Of a stretch of 47,289 nucleotides of DNA, positions 1 through 8,893 are shown piece after piece (position 1 is the first letter of the stretch; every line of letters begins with the position of its first letter). Below the pieces are notes generated by a model that ran no database searches, was not told the origin of the DNA, and saw only the letters and a list, made by a program, of their open reading frames with translations. This DNA is from JAUZPB01 sp037140715 (GTDB lineage: Bacteria > Bacteroidota > Ignavibacteria > Ignavibacteriales > SURF-24). Where the stretch lies: the NCBI GenBank assembly GCA_037140715.1, contig JBAXDX010000011.1, forward strand, positions 1 through 47,289, in the 5' to 3' direction. The translations under genes were made by a program, and so were the position numbers.

Positions 1-180
1 AGTACCCCGTGGGAGCGTCACGGGTCAATCGGAAAACTCCAAGTACCCCGTGGGAACGTCACGGGTCAATCGGAAAACTCCAAGTACCCCGTGGGAGCGT
101 CACGGGTCAATCGGAAAACTCCAAGTACCCCGTGGGAGCGTCACGGGTCAATCGGAAAACTCCAAGTACCCCGTGGGGGT
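1..180. repeat. 41-bp tandem repeat, about 4.4 units, truncated by window edge
   Basis: Units start at 1, 42, 83, 124 and 165; the last is cut after about 15 bases. They are nearly identical; the one clear difference is G to A in unit 2 near position 55. Each unit contains CCCGTG and CACGGG separated by 7 nt, so each can fold into a 6-bp hairpin, and the unit 2 change lies in the loop. There are no unique spacers, so this is not a CRISPR array. Open frames across it are by-products of the repetition. The array probably continues upstream of the window. Confidence 0.93.
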
Positions 181-554
181 CAAAGTTCCCTGATTTTAAA
201 AGAAAATGAATTATTTTTAAAAATAATTAGGAATCTTAAAATTCCATCGTCTTTGGGAGTATCGGGGATGCCCGCCTGAATATTTAGAGAACTTATTAAA
301 AAATCCAGATGAGGCATATCAGAACAATGAACATCGGGATGTATAATTATGCCTTTAATTTATTTCTTCCATTTTAAGGACGAGCTTTTTATATTTTCTT
401 TTTCTATGTATATTCATAGCATTAAAAATAATTACCATGTAAAAAATGGCAGTAAAAGAAGAGAGAATCCAGGCAGCAAATTTCCTGACTTAGACAGAGG
501 AAGCTAATATTCCAAAAGCAACAAAATGAAACCTGAAAACTACGTACAACAATT
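181..554. other. Intergenic stretch with a possible decayed coding remnant
   Basis: No complete gene is seen. A plus-strand frame is open from 227 to a stop at 344-346 and reads like protein (it contains PPEYLENLLKNPDEAYQNN), but it has no convincing start and is entered directly from a stop at 224-226. It could be the 3' scrap of a deleted gene or chance. The rest is AT-rich with no recognisable RNA gene or terminator. Confidence 0.3.
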
Positions 555-773
555 ATGAATATAGACAAAACATTAAAAGATAACAATATCATAAAGAAAT
601 CCGGGACTTGGGATGTTTATTGTGGTAACGATGCGTATCAGAAAATCAGGGAATACTCCGGTCATGATCTAAAAAACTGGATTGATACTAATATAAACTG
701 GACAACTGATTTAAAACAGGAAACGACCGCTTATTTTGAAGAACAGACTCTTTTGCAATATCTGACATGGTAA
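555..773 (+). CDS. Small hypothetical protein coupled to a DNA methyltransferase
   Basis: The 72-residue product is acidic and soluble-looking, with no signal peptide, membrane segment or motif I recognise. Its stop codon lies inside the start of the methyltransferase (ATGGTAA overlap at 767-773), an arrangement typical of translational coupling. That makes a shared role plausible, for example as a remnant or subunit of a restriction-modification system, but nothing in the residues shows nuclease activity. It could equally be the truncated end of a longer gene. Function unknown. Confidence 0.5.
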   Translation: MNIDKTLKDNNIIKKSGTWDVYCGNDAYQKIREYSGHDLKNWIDTNINWTTDLKQETTAYFEEQTLLQYLTW

Positions 774-2282
774 TGGTGCAGGAAACAAGAAAATATCAGG
801 CTTTTTATACTAAATCAATGCCAATAGTTGATTATATGGTAAAGAAACTAATGCTGAAAACCACGGATAAGATTTTCGAACCCTGCGGTGGTGATGGTGT
901 TTTTGTTGAAGCTTTATTAGTAGCAAATAAGCTCTCAAAAATTGATATTTGTGAATTAAATAATGCTGCATACCAAACTTTGTTAAACAAGTTTTCCATT
1001 TACACCAATGTTCATATTCGGCAATGTGATACACTAACAGATGATGATTTGATTTTTAATTCAGCTTTTGGCGGCATTTACGATAAGATTATTGCCAACC
1101 CGCCTTATGGTGCCTGGCAGGATTTAACAAAAAGAGCCGTTCTTAAAAAGATATACCCCAATCTTTATACTAAGGAAACTTACGCCTTATTCCTTTTTCG
1201 TTGTATTGAATTATTAAAAGACGAAGGCATTCTGTCTTTTATTATTCCGGATACATTTCTTAATCTTCATACGCACAAGGCAATCCGGAACCATATTTTG
1301 ACGAATACCAAAATACTGGAACTGCTTTTGTTCCCGTCTTCGTTTTTCCCGGGTGTCAATTTTGGATATGCAAATCTTTCAATCATCACACTTCAGAAAA
1401 CTAATAAAAAAACTGATTGTCTGAACCACCGGTTTAAAGTAATAAACTCATTTTCTGATGTGGAACAACTTTCTAATATTATAGAAGCAAACCTGAGAAT
1501 ATACTCATTTACACAAAACGAAATACTGGCAAATCCTGATCATGCTTTCTTAAATTACAGACAATACAGAAATCACGAAAGCTATAAATAGTTCTAAAAT
1601 AAAGATTGGTGATATTGCAGACTGTGTTACAGGATTTTATTCGGGAAATGATAAAACATTTTTGCGGGTAAACAGTCCTGAATTGAAAAACGGAAAAAAC
1701 TATGATTTGGTTGATATAAATTTAGTAAACAGAGATTATCAAAATATTCCCGATATTCTTGATGGAATAACCGGTAAAAAATGTTTTCTGCCAATAGTTA
1801 AAGGAGGTAATGCGAAATATATAAAACAGGAAAGCTGGTTTATGGACTGGAGTAAAGCCACGGTTACTCATTATAAAACAAACAAAAAAGCAAGGTTTCA
1901 AAATCCCCTGTATTATTTCAAATATGGTATCGGAGTACCAATGGTAAGTTCTTCCAGTATTACAGCTTCTTTAATTGAAAACAAGCTCTTTGATCAATCT
2001 ATTGTAGAAATATTTCCTCTCGATAAATCTTTGACTTATTATCTGCTTTTATTTTTTAACTCCCCGACCTGTAATAAACTAATACGAACAATAAATCCGT
2101 CTGCAAATAACCCTGCAAACTATATAAAAAAAATCCTCTCTATTTTACCGTCTGATAAACAAAAAAAAATTATAGACGATGCTTTGCAGGAGATTATTGA
2201 CAGTATAAAGAAATGTGGGAGTTATGATGAATCTTTAGAAGCCGGCTTAACTGAACTTATAAAAACTATTTACGGATTCTGA
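767..2282 (+). pseudogene. Adenine-specific DNA methyltransferase (TaqI/Eco57I type), frameshifted
   Basis: The first part (767-1591) carries an N6-adenine methyltransferase core. A SAM-binding motif (EPCGGDGVFVEAL) lies near residues 39-51 and the catalytic NPPYG motif at 111-115. The frame stops at 1591, but the sequence continues in another frame to 2282. Dropping one A from the AAA run at 1552-1554 joins HAFL directly to ITDNTEITKAIN and on through KIGDIADCVTGFYSGNDKTF, the expected link into a TaqI-like target-recognition domain. The repaired product would be 504 residues. As read, the protein lacks target recognition and is probably inactive, unless the extra base is an assembly or sequencing error. 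The AAA run is too short for ordinary phase variation. No intact restriction endonuclease gene is adjacent. Confidence 0.85.
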
Positions 2283-2582
2283 CTGCTCAGCTAAAATATC
2301 ATTCCATATTACAAACAGGTCATAGCAGCCTTTCTTTCAAAAAAGTGTCTGATTGCCATACAATTCCTGCTCAATTATCCGGAATGAGCCAAACCAGGCA
2401 GACTGAATCTGCTCCCGTCCCTTTATTAACATAAAGTAAGCTAATTGTATAATGTTACTTTAAGCGCTGACTGTACCCGGTAATAAAGACCGGATAAGAG
2501 AACCTAATGGAAGCAGTATGAACTTATTCGTTGAAATTGCTTTGCCGTATTGATATATTTCCACCTCAATAATTGAAAGATA
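2283..2582. other. Intergenic stretch before lepA
   Basis: About 300 bases with no open frame that looks coding, no clear terminator hairpin and no RNA gene recognised. It separates the accessory methyltransferase remnant from the housekeeping lepA gene and presumably holds the lepA promoter, which I cannot place. Confidence 0.4.
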
Positions 2583-4376
2583 ATGGAACAAATTCGAAAT
2601 TTCTGCATAATTGCGCATATTGACCATGGTAAGTCCACCATAGCGGACTGTCTGCTCGAAACAACGGGCACAGTCTCACAAAGGGAATCTAAAGCGCAAC
2701 TTTTAGATGACATGGACCTTGAGAGGGAGCGGGGCATAACAATTAAATCCCACGCTATACAAATGCACTACAAAGCACGTAACGGACAGGAATATACGTT
2801 TAATTTGATAGACACTCCCGGTCATGTGGATTTTTCGTATGAAGTGTCGCGCTCGCTTGCCGCCTGCGAAGGTGCATTGCTGATAGTTGATGCCGCTCAG
2901 GGCGTTGAAGCTCAGACTATCAGTAATCTTTACCTCGCCATAGAAGCGGGACTCGAGATTATACCGGTTATTAATAAAATAGACCTTCCGAGTGCTATGG
3001 TCGATGCAGTAAAAGGTCAGATTATAGATTTACTCGGCTGTGAGGATAACAGCATCATACCGGCAAGCGCGAAATCAAAACTCGGCATTGAAGACATCCT
3101 TGAAGCTGTCGTAAACCGCATACCTGCTCCAAAAGGAGACCCTGAGGCTCCGCTTCAGGCTCTTATCTTCGATTCGGTCTTCGATGCTTACCGCGGAGCT
3201 ATCGCCTACATCAGAGTGTTTAACGGAACGCTGAAAGAAAAAGATCAGATTAAATTTTTTATGAATGATAAGAACTTCCAGGCCGAAGAGGTCGGCATAC
3301 TCGGATTGAAGAAGATCAGAACAAAAGAATTAACCGCGGGCAACGTGGGATACCTTATCTCGGGTATAAAGGACGTGCGGGATACAAAGGTGGGCGATAC
3401 AATTACGCTGGCACGCGGCGGAGCTGAAAATCCGCTGCCCGGTTATAAGGAAGTTAAGCCGATGGTTTATTCCGGTCTTTATCCGACAAATACCGAAGAA
3501 TATGAGGATCTTCGCGATGCTCTGGAAAAGTTTAAGCTTAATGATTCGGCAATTGTATATACGCCGGAAACTTCGGCGGCTCTCGGCTTCGGTTTCAGAT
3601 GCGGATTTCTTGGTATGCTACACATGGAGATTGTGCAGGAGCGTCTCGAAAGGGAATTTAATCAGTCTATAATTACTACCCTGCCTAACGTTGAGTATAT
3701 CGTTTATACAAAGACGGGGGGCAGGTTTGTAGTCGATAACCCCGCTGATATGCCGGAAATGGGTAATATTGAGAAAATCGAGGAACCGTATGTTAAGGCA
3801 CAGATAGTCTGCCCGAGTGAATTTGTGGGTAATCTGATGAAACTGGCAACTGACAAGCGCGGAATATATAAGAATACATCGTATATCGACCCCACGAGAG
3901 CCGATTTACAGTATGAGTTCCCGCTGGCTGAGATTATCTTTGACTTTTATGACAAACTGAAGTCGTTTTCCAAAGGCTACGCTTCTTTTGATTATGAATT
4001 TATCGGCAACCGGGAAAGCGATCTCGTTAAGCTCGATATTTTATTAAATGCCGAACAGGTTGATGCGCTTTCGATTATTGTACACCGAAGCAAGTCTTTT
4101 GAATGGGGCAGAAAGGTCTGCGATAAGTTAAAGGACTTAATACCAAGGCAAATGTTCGAGATTGCCATTCAGTCGGCAATCGGAACAAAAATTATATCCC
4201 GCTCAACGGTAAAGGCATTAAGGAAAAACGTACTTGCCAAGTGCTACGGCGGCGATATATCTCGTAAAAGGAAACTTCTTGAAAAACAAAAGGAAGGCAA
4301 AAAAAGAATGAAGCAGGTGGGCAATGTGGAAATACCGCAGGAAGCCTTCCTTGCAGTACTGCAAATTGATGACTAA
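2583..4376 (+). CDS. lepA: Elongation factor 4 (back-translocating GTPase LepA)
   Basis: The 597-residue length is normal for EF4, a ribosome-binding translational GTPase that acts on stalled or mistranslocated ribosomes. The GTPase domain shows G1 within IAHIDHGKST near residues 10-19, G3 DTPGHVDF and G4 NKIDLP. The domains that follow match the EF-G-like fold, and the LepA-specific C-terminal region contains RKRKLLEKQKEGKKRMK near the end. The start ATG begins MEQIRNFCIIAHIDHG, as is typical of the family. A signal peptidase gene follows 14 bases downstream, the same lepA-lepB pairing known from Escherichia coli. Confidence 0.97.
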   Translation: MEQIRNFCIIAHIDHGKSTIADCLLETTGTVSQRESKAQLLDDMDLERERGITIKSHAIQMHYKARNGQEYTFNLIDTPGHVDFSYEVSRSLAACEGALLIVDAAQGVEAQTISNLYLAIEAGLEIIPVINKIDLPSAMVDAVKGQIIDLLGCEDNSIIPASAKSKLGIEDILEAVVNRIPAPKGDPEAPLQALIFDSVFDAYRGAIAYIRVFNGTLKEKDQIKFFMNDKNFQAEEVGILGLKKIRTKELTAGNVGYLISGIKDVRDTKVGDTITLARGGAENPLPGYKEVKPMVYSGLYPTNTEEYEDLRDALEKFKLNDSAIVYTPETSAALGFGFRCGFLGMLHMEIVQERLEREFNQSIITTLPNVEYIVYTKTGGRFVVDNPADMPEMGNIEKIEEPYVKAQIVCPSEFVGNLMKLATDKRGIYKNTSYIDPTRADLQYEFPLAEIIFDFYDKLKSFSKGYASFDYEFIGNRESDLVKLDILLNAEQVDALSIIVHRSKSFEWGRKVCDKLKDLIPRQMFEIAIQSAIGTKIISRSTVKALRKNVLAKCYGGDISRKRKLLEKQKEGKKRMKQVGNVEIPQEAFLAVLQIDD

Positions 4377-4390
4377 GGAGAGGAAATTAA

Positions 4391-5323
4391 TTGGACGTTA
4401 AAGAGAATTTTAAGAAATTTATCGGCATAAAGACAGAAGAAGAGCTGCAACAGGTATATACACCTAAACAGAAAGCAAAGAACTTTGTCGAGACACTGCT
4501 GTTTGCCCTTATAGGTGCGTTATTGATAAAGACGTTTCTGCTGGAGTCATCGCGCATACCGACCGGCTCAATGGAAAGCACTATTATGGTCGGGGATTTT
4601 GTGCTGGTCAATAAGGTAATATACGGTGCATCCACACCGCGGAATATTCCATTCACAAACATAACGCTCCCTTTTATAACTTCGCCATCGTTAAAAGAGC
4701 CAAAAGCCAGGGATATAGTTGTCTTTGAGTGGCCCGGCTACACAGACGACCTTCAGCCGGCTGAACTTATGAGCTATGTTAAGAGGCTTGTCGGTTTACC
4801 AGGTGATACTATTCAAATTATTAATAAAGTACTCTATGTAAATAACAAAGAGTTCTGGCGTCCGCCTGGTATACAATATGTTGATCCGGAAATCAGGCAG
4901 GCGGGACTAGCCGAGCGCGATGTATTCCCCAACGGTGCACCCTGGAACCGGGATAACTACGGTCCTGTCGTAGTCCCCAAAAAAGGCAGTATTATTAAGC
5001 TTAATGCCCGTAATTATGACCAGTGGAGAACAATCATTGACCGCGAGTTCGGCAGACGCGTAGTAACGACTTCCGGTTTGCAGGTAGTGATTGACGGAAA
5101 ACCCGTTGAGAGCTATACTCTTACAAAAAATTATTATTTTATGATGGGCGATAACCGCGATAATAGTCTCGACAGTCGTTTCTGGGGTTTCGTTCCAAGG
5201 GATAAAATCGTGGGTCGGGCAGAGATTATTTACTGGTCATGGAACCCTGAGTTTCCTTTTACCCGGATTTTTGATCTTCTCGGCTCGGTCAGACTTAACA
5301 GAGTGGCAAAACTCCTGCATTAA
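4391..5323 (+). CDS. lepB: Signal peptidase I, first copy
   Basis: This inner-membrane serine protease removes signal peptides from exported proteins. The 310-residue protein has one predicted membrane segment (about 33-50). The catalytic serine lies in PTGSM (Ser60) and the general-base lysine in YVKRLVGLPGD (Lys131). Box E appears as GDNRDNSLDSR at about 253-263. The start is TTG at 4391, preceded by a strong Shine-Dalgarno sequence (AAGGAGAGG) just after the lepA stop, and no ATG fits. An insertion of about 90 residues between the lysine region and box E is typical of the larger Gram-negative enzymes. It is followed by a close paralogue with the same spacing of catalytic residues. Confidence 0.95.
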   Translation: MDVKENFKKFIGIKTEEELQQVYTPKQKAKNFVETLLFALIGALLIKTFLLESSRIPTGSMESTIMVGDFVLVNKVIYGASTPRNIPFTNITLPFITSPSLKEPKARDIVVFEWPGYTDDLQPAELMSYVKRLVGLPGDTIQIINKVLYVNNKEFWRPPGIQYVDPEIRQAGLAERDVFPNGAPWNRDNYGPVVVPKKGSIIKLNARNYDQWRTIIDREFGRRVVTTSGLQVVIDGKPVESYTLTKNYYFMMGDNRDNSLDSRFWGFVPRDKIVGRAEIIYWSWNPEFPFTRIFDLLGSVRLNRVAKLLH

Positions 5324-5405
5324 TCAGGATTGAATAATTGAGAGTGGGCAGTTAAGGATTGAGAAGGGCGCGGGAAAGACGCAGTAATGCGCTGAGATAC
5401 TAACA

Positions 5406-5432
5406 GGCTGATTTTTTGATTCAATATCAGCC
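5406..5432. terminator. Weak hairpin between the two signal peptidase genes
   Basis: GGCTGAT (5406-5412) and ATCAGCC (5426-5432) form a 7-bp stem with a 13-nt, T-rich loop. There is no downstream U-tract, so it may be only a weak terminator or an mRNA-stabilising hairpin. Confidence 0.25.
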
Positions 5433-5506
5433 GTGGAATATTACCCAGTTGTCTGCGGAATACCAAAAGGATTATCCGGCTTATAAATTTTAATGGAGTT
5501 TATTCT

Positions 5507-6433
5507 TTGTCCTTATCAGAAAGAATCAGGAGCCTTAAATATCTTCAATCCCAAAATTACTTTGAAAAATATAAAAGCCGGCTCTTAAAACTGCGGGATT
5601 TTATCATAGCTCCGCTTACCGCTTTGCTGTTCGCTCTAATTATAAAAATCTTCGTGTTTGAAGCATATAAGATACCAACCGGCTCAATGGAGAATACCCT
5701 TTTAGTTGGCGATTTCCTGCTGGTTAATAAATTCATCTATGGTTCATCCTCACCCCGGGCAATTCCTTTCACTAATATAAAAATACCTTATTTTACAATT
5801 CCCGCCGTGCGCCAGCCTGAAAGGGGCGATGTAGTTGTATTTGAATATCCCGGCGCACGCGATGAGATTAAACCAAATGAGCCGGTAATTTATATTAAGC
5901 GGCTTACAGCTTTACCGGGTGATACTGTTTCAATCGTAAATAAAAAGGTTTATATAAATGGCCGCGAATCTCCCTGCCCGCAGACAATACAATATAAAAA
6001 CCATTATGTTCAGCCACCAGAACGGGAGGACACGCGTATTTTCCCTAAAGGAACACATTGGAATAAAGATAATTATGGTCCGCTGGTTATTCCAAAGAAA
6101 GGAGATTCGTTACATCTCGACCTGAATAATATAGAACAATGGCGGGTGATTATTAACCGTGAACTTAATGACGCGGCAGTAAAAGTTACAGGGCACGAAA
6201 TTACTATCAGCGGCAGGGTGACAAAATCTTATAAGCTGAAAAAGGATTACTACTTTATGATGGGGGATAACAGAGATGATAGTTTTGACAGCCGCTTTTG
6301 GGGATTTGTGTCGGGAGATAAAATTATTGGCAAGGGTTTTATTGTCTATTGGTCATGGGATCCTTCTTATAATAATATTATAGACCGGTTTGCTACATTG
6401 CGTCCGGGCAGGATAGGAAAGATTATCCGTTAG
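5507..6433 (+). CDS. lepB: Signal peptidase I, second copy
   Basis: This 308-residue paralogue of the preceding gene has a single N-terminal membrane segment (about 33-51), Ser60 in PTGSM, Lys131 in YIKRLTALPGD and GDNRDDSFDSR as box E. All catalytic positions are intact and numbered as in copy one, so it is probably active. The start is TTG at 5507, with GGAG eight bases upstream. The copies differ mainly in the cytoplasmic N-terminus and in the periplasmic insertion, which suggests different substrate preferences rather than a very recent duplication. The 183-base gap and a weak hairpin between them leave room for separate expression. Confidence 0.93.
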   Translation: MSLSERIRSLKYLQSQNYFEKYKSRLLKLRDFIIAPLTALLFALIIKIFVFEAYKIPTGSMENTLLVGDFLLVNKFIYGSSSPRAIPFTNIKIPYFTIPAVRQPERGDVVVFEYPGARDEIKPNEPVIYIKRLTALPGDTVSIVNKKVYINGRESPCPQTIQYKNHYVQPPEREDTRIFPKGTHWNKDNYGPLVIPKKGDSLHLDLNNIEQWRVIINRELNDAAVKVTGHEITISGRVTKSYKLKKDYYFMMGDNRDDSFDSRFWGFVSGDKIIGKGFIVYWSWDPSYNNIIDRFATLRPGRIGKIIR

Positions 6434-6547
6434 CGGGTTGTAAATGAACAGACATTCCGAAAAAAAATTTCACGCTGGTCATCATATATAAATTATTACA
6501 ATAATTTAAGGGATTTTTGTATATTTCCCGATATAAGGAGAATGAAT

Positions 6548-6874
6548 ATGTCCGGGATGACAAAAAAAGATAATTTGATCATAAAGAAAGTTAAGAGCCT
6601 GCTAATCGATAAATATAACGATTTGGTTGTCTCTGTTTACTGCTATGGTTCAAGAGTAACATCAGGAAAACAGGACGCTGATTTTGACATAATGGTAATA
6701 ACAAAAGAAAAACTGACATGGCAACAGGAGTATGATATGTCTTCCATTATTATATGTTATGGTATTGATAACTATATAGTATTTGACCCGCAATTCTGCT
6801 TCGAAAAAGACTTTATCGCTCTTGATTATATACCCTATATCCACCAGATTCATTTTACAGGCATAGCTATATGA
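6548..6874 (+). CDS. MNT-type nucleotidyltransferase domain protein
   Basis: This is a minimal nucleotidyltransferase of about 108 residues. The core motif reads YGSRVTSGKQDADFDIMV, giving GS followed by the DxD metal-binding pair of the polymerase-beta-like fold. In this family the MNT protein usually pairs with a HEPN protein, often as a toxin-antitoxin module in which MNT AMPylates HEPN. I favour ATG 6548 over 6542 because AAGGAG at 6535-6540 is then spaced correctly. The stop overlaps the next start (ATGA at 6871-6874), the usual MNT-HEPN layout, but the downstream partner is degenerate. Confidence 0.8.
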   Translation: MSGMTKKDNLIIKKVKSLLIDKYNDLVVSVYCYGSRVTSGKQDADFDIMVITKEKLTWQQEYDMSSIIICYGIDNYIVFDPQFCFEKDFIALDYIPYIHQIHFTGIAI

Positions 6875-7080
6875 GTCAGGGCGGCAAAATTGATATAGTG
6901 AAATACAGGTTTATCAGTACTCCGCAAATCTCATATTCCAACAATGCTGGTTTTTCTTCTAAATATTTTGTTTATATCAATTACTTTGGTTATAAACAGA
7001 TTCTGCCTGCCCCTTCAATGTATATTCAGAGTCAAAATTATAACGCCTCTGGACTTTGTATTTATTTTAGACTATTTTAA
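6871..7080 (+). pseudogene. Probable remnant of a HEPN partner gene
   Basis: The 69-residue frame starts inside the stop of the MNT gene. Only its beginning (KIDIVKYRF) resembles the N-terminus of HEPN proteins, which normally run to about 130 residues and carry an Rx4-6H ribonuclease motif. After that the sequence turns into Tyr/Ser-rich residues with no HEPN character and ends early. The simplest reading is a decayed or truncated HEPN gene that left its nucleotidyltransferase behind. A genuine small protein of unknown function is the alternative. Confidence 0.45.
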
Positions 7081-7111
7081 CAAGAATCAAACACAATAAG
7101 GATTTAATTAT

Positions 7112-7753
7112 ATGGAACCTATACTAATGCCAGTTCAGACTGAATATCTTGAAAGTATGAGAGACGGAAATGATCCGTTGCTGGAAGAAATGGAGAAATA
7201 TGCCACCGAACATAAGGTGCCGATACTTAACTGGAAGTCGGCAGAATTTTTAGAGCAGCTTATTTTAATAAAGGAGCCTAAGCGGGTGCTTGAAATAGGA
7301 ACGGCGATTGCTTATTCCTCTATAAGAATCGCAAGGGTATTAAAAAAGAAAGCAAAGCTTTATACGATTGAAATCAGTTCGGATAATATCCCGATAGCAG
7401 CAGCTAATATTGAAAAGGCCGGAATGCAGGATAAAATTAAACTTATTCATGGCGATGCTGTTGAAGAGTTACCTGAATTAAATAAAAAATTTGATATTAT
7501 ATTCCTCGATGCCGATAAAGAGGATTATGAGGACCTTCTTGAACTATCAATTGACGCTCTGAAGAAAAATGGAATTTTGTTTGTCGATAATCTTTTATGG
7601 CAGGGCTATACAGCGGCAAAAATAGTCCCTAAAAAGTATCAGACATCAACCGAGCATATCAGACGGTTTAATGAAAGGTTCATCGCATATCCGGGACTTA
7701 ATTCGTCCATTCTGCCAATTGGAGATGGTATCGGAATAGGAATTAAGATGTAA
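7112..7753 (+). CDS. SAM-dependent O-methyltransferase (family 3, YrrM/TrmR-like)
   Basis: The 213-residue class I methyltransferase shows the SAM-binding motif VLEIGTAIAYSSIRIA near residues 60-75. An acidic ligand follows in YTIEIS, then the metal-binding signature FLDADKEDY and the later DNLLWQG. This set matches the catechol-O-methyltransferase-like family 3. It includes bacterial YrrM/TrmR, which methylates 5-hydroxyuridine in the tRNA wobble position, as well as caffeoyl-CoA and other small-molecule enzymes. Length fits TrmR, but the substrate cannot be decided from sequence. A strong terminator follows directly, so it ends its transcription unit. Confidence 0.85.
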   Translation: MEPILMPVQTEYLESMRDGNDPLLEEMEKYATEHKVPILNWKSAEFLEQLILIKEPKRVLEIGTAIAYSSIRIARVLKKKAKLYTIEISSDNIPIAAANIEKAGMQDKIKLIHGDAVEELPELNKKFDIIFLDADKEDYEDLLELSIDALKKNGILFVDNLLWQGYTAAKIVPKKYQTSTEHIRRFNERFIAYPGLNSSILPIGDGIGIGIKM

Positions 7754-7760
7754 ACGGCAG

Positions 7761-7789
7761 GCCCGGAGACCTGTCCGGGCTGTTTTTTA
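7761..7789 (+). terminator. Rho-independent terminator after the O-methyltransferase
   Basis: GCCCGGA (7761-7767) pairs with TCCGGGC (7774-7780) around a 6-nt loop and is followed by TGTTTTTTAG. It begins seven bases past the stop codon. Confidence 0.9.
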
Positions 7790-7812
7790 GGAATAACTAA
7801 TCCAGATGTTCT

Positions 7813-8250
7813 ATGCCGGAAGAAAATACCGAAACTGATATTCAGACGATTATAAAAGAAGTAGATGAACTCTCCGGAGGGAAGCTAAAAAGAAAAGAAG
7901 ACCTCAGCCGCCTGCTTGAAATCTCCATTAAATCCAAAAAACCTGAGCTTATTGCCACGGCTTCCTTCTCCGCTAAGTTTCTTACAGGACTGCTGTCAAT
8001 AATCCGGCGGGGCGAAAGTCTGATAGACGATACTGTATTAGCCGGATACATAAATGAGTACATGGAAAATCTGAACAAACTTAAATCAGGTATCAATGAA
8101 ATTACTTCAGACGGCGGTAAATTCATCAGGCAAATATTTGAGGAGAAGTATATGGCTATGACTTCGGAATCGTTAAATAACCTGACAGAGCTGTGTTCCG
8201 ACCTGAGCTGGTATAAGATATATCTTAACGATAAAAAGGTTAGCCGGTAA
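7813..8250 (+). CDS. Hypothetical helical protein
   Basis: The 145-residue product is charged and looks almost entirely alpha-helical. It has Leu/Ile-rich stretches suggestive of a helical bundle or armadillo-like fold, and no cysteines apart from one near the C-terminus. There is no signal peptide or membrane segment and no catalytic motif I recognise. It lies between a terminator and a MarR-family gene on the same strand, so it may be the first gene of a unit with that regulator. Function unknown. Confidence 0.6.
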   Translation: MPEENTETDIQTIIKEVDELSGGKLKRKEDLSRLLEISIKSKKPELIATASFSAKFLTGLLSIIRRGESLIDDTVLAGYINEYMENLNKLKSGINEITSDGGKFIRQIFEEKYMAMTSESLNNLTELCSDLSWYKIYLNDKKVSR

Positions 8251-8379
8251 ACACAGGCTCCGGATTTTGCATTGAACCAATTAAAATAAAATTAATGCAG
8301 ACAAAGTTTTCCGCTTCTATTGCGTAAGAGGCAGAGATATATTATTTTAGGGCATAAAATAATAATATCCCAGGAAAGG

Positions 8380-8829
8380 ATGGACTCAAATTACCAAAAA
8401 GCGCAGGCTTTTGCCGAACTTATCTGCGAACTGACCCGGAACTGCAATATAAAAGAAGATTTCTTCGCCTCAAGTTTCAATTTATCTACTGCCGAAGTTA
8501 AGCTACTAAAGCTTTTTGCTTTTTCCGATACTCTGACGATTAAAGAACTTTGCTCAATGCTGAACCTTTCGCCCGGAAGGATCACTCAGATACTTGCATC
8601 GCTCGAGAAGAAAAACCTTATTACACGCACAGCCGATACGGCTGATAAAAGGAACATCATTGTTTCAATCGCTCCTAAATGCAGCCCTTTCATAATGAAT
8701 TTACACAACAGCTATATAGATTTACACAGGAAGATACTTGAGAATGTTCCACCGGAGGAGTATGAGAAAATATATTCTTCGCTGGATATACTGGTCGGAC
8801 TGTTCCGAAACTGGGTAAATGAAAAATAA
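8380..8829 (+). CDS. MarR-family transcriptional regulator
   Basis: This is a winged helix-turn-helix protein of about 149 residues from ATG 8380. The HTH region reads LTIKELCSMLNLSPGRITQI, followed by the wing LEKKNLITRTADTADKRNIIV with the conserved DKR. Flanking helices probably form the dimer interface. A longer frame starts at TTG 8320, but the extra 20 residues are basic and unlike the family, and AGGAAAGG precedes ATG 8380. MarR proteins usually repress a neighbouring operon and respond to phenolics, oxidants or reactive sulfur. The next gene begins 65 bases downstream and opens the octahaem cytochrome cluster, which is the likely target by inference. Confidence 0.85.
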   Translation: MDSNYQKAQAFAELICELTRNCNIKEDFFASSFNLSTAEVKLLKLFAFSDTLTIKELCSMLNLSPGRITQILASLEKKNLITRTADTADKRNIIVSIAPKCSPFIMNLHNSYIDLHRKILENVPPEEYEKIYSSLDILVGLFRNWVNEK

Positions 8830-8868
8830 GTTTTAGTCTGTAAAGTAAAATATAGTTAAGAATTTTGC

Positions 8869-8878
8869 GTTAATTAAC
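8869..8878. promoter_or_regulatory. Candidate operator palindrome upstream of the octahaem cytochrome gene
   Basis: GTTAATTAAC is a perfect 10-bp palindrome 16 bases before the cytochrome start and 40 bases after the MarR gene. MarR proteins bind AT-rich inverted repeats of about this size. A palindrome this short and AT-rich is common by chance, so this is only a candidate. Confidence 0.2.
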
Positions 8879-8893
8879 CGGAGTAATAGAAAA

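Noticed and set aside
1..180. Possible CRISPR array or short genes in the 41-bp repeat
   Set aside because: Units are contiguous with no unique spacers, and the open frames only reflect the repeat.
1552..1554. Phase-variable switch in the methyltransferase
   Set aside because: The run is only three A, far too short for typical slipped-strand phase variation.
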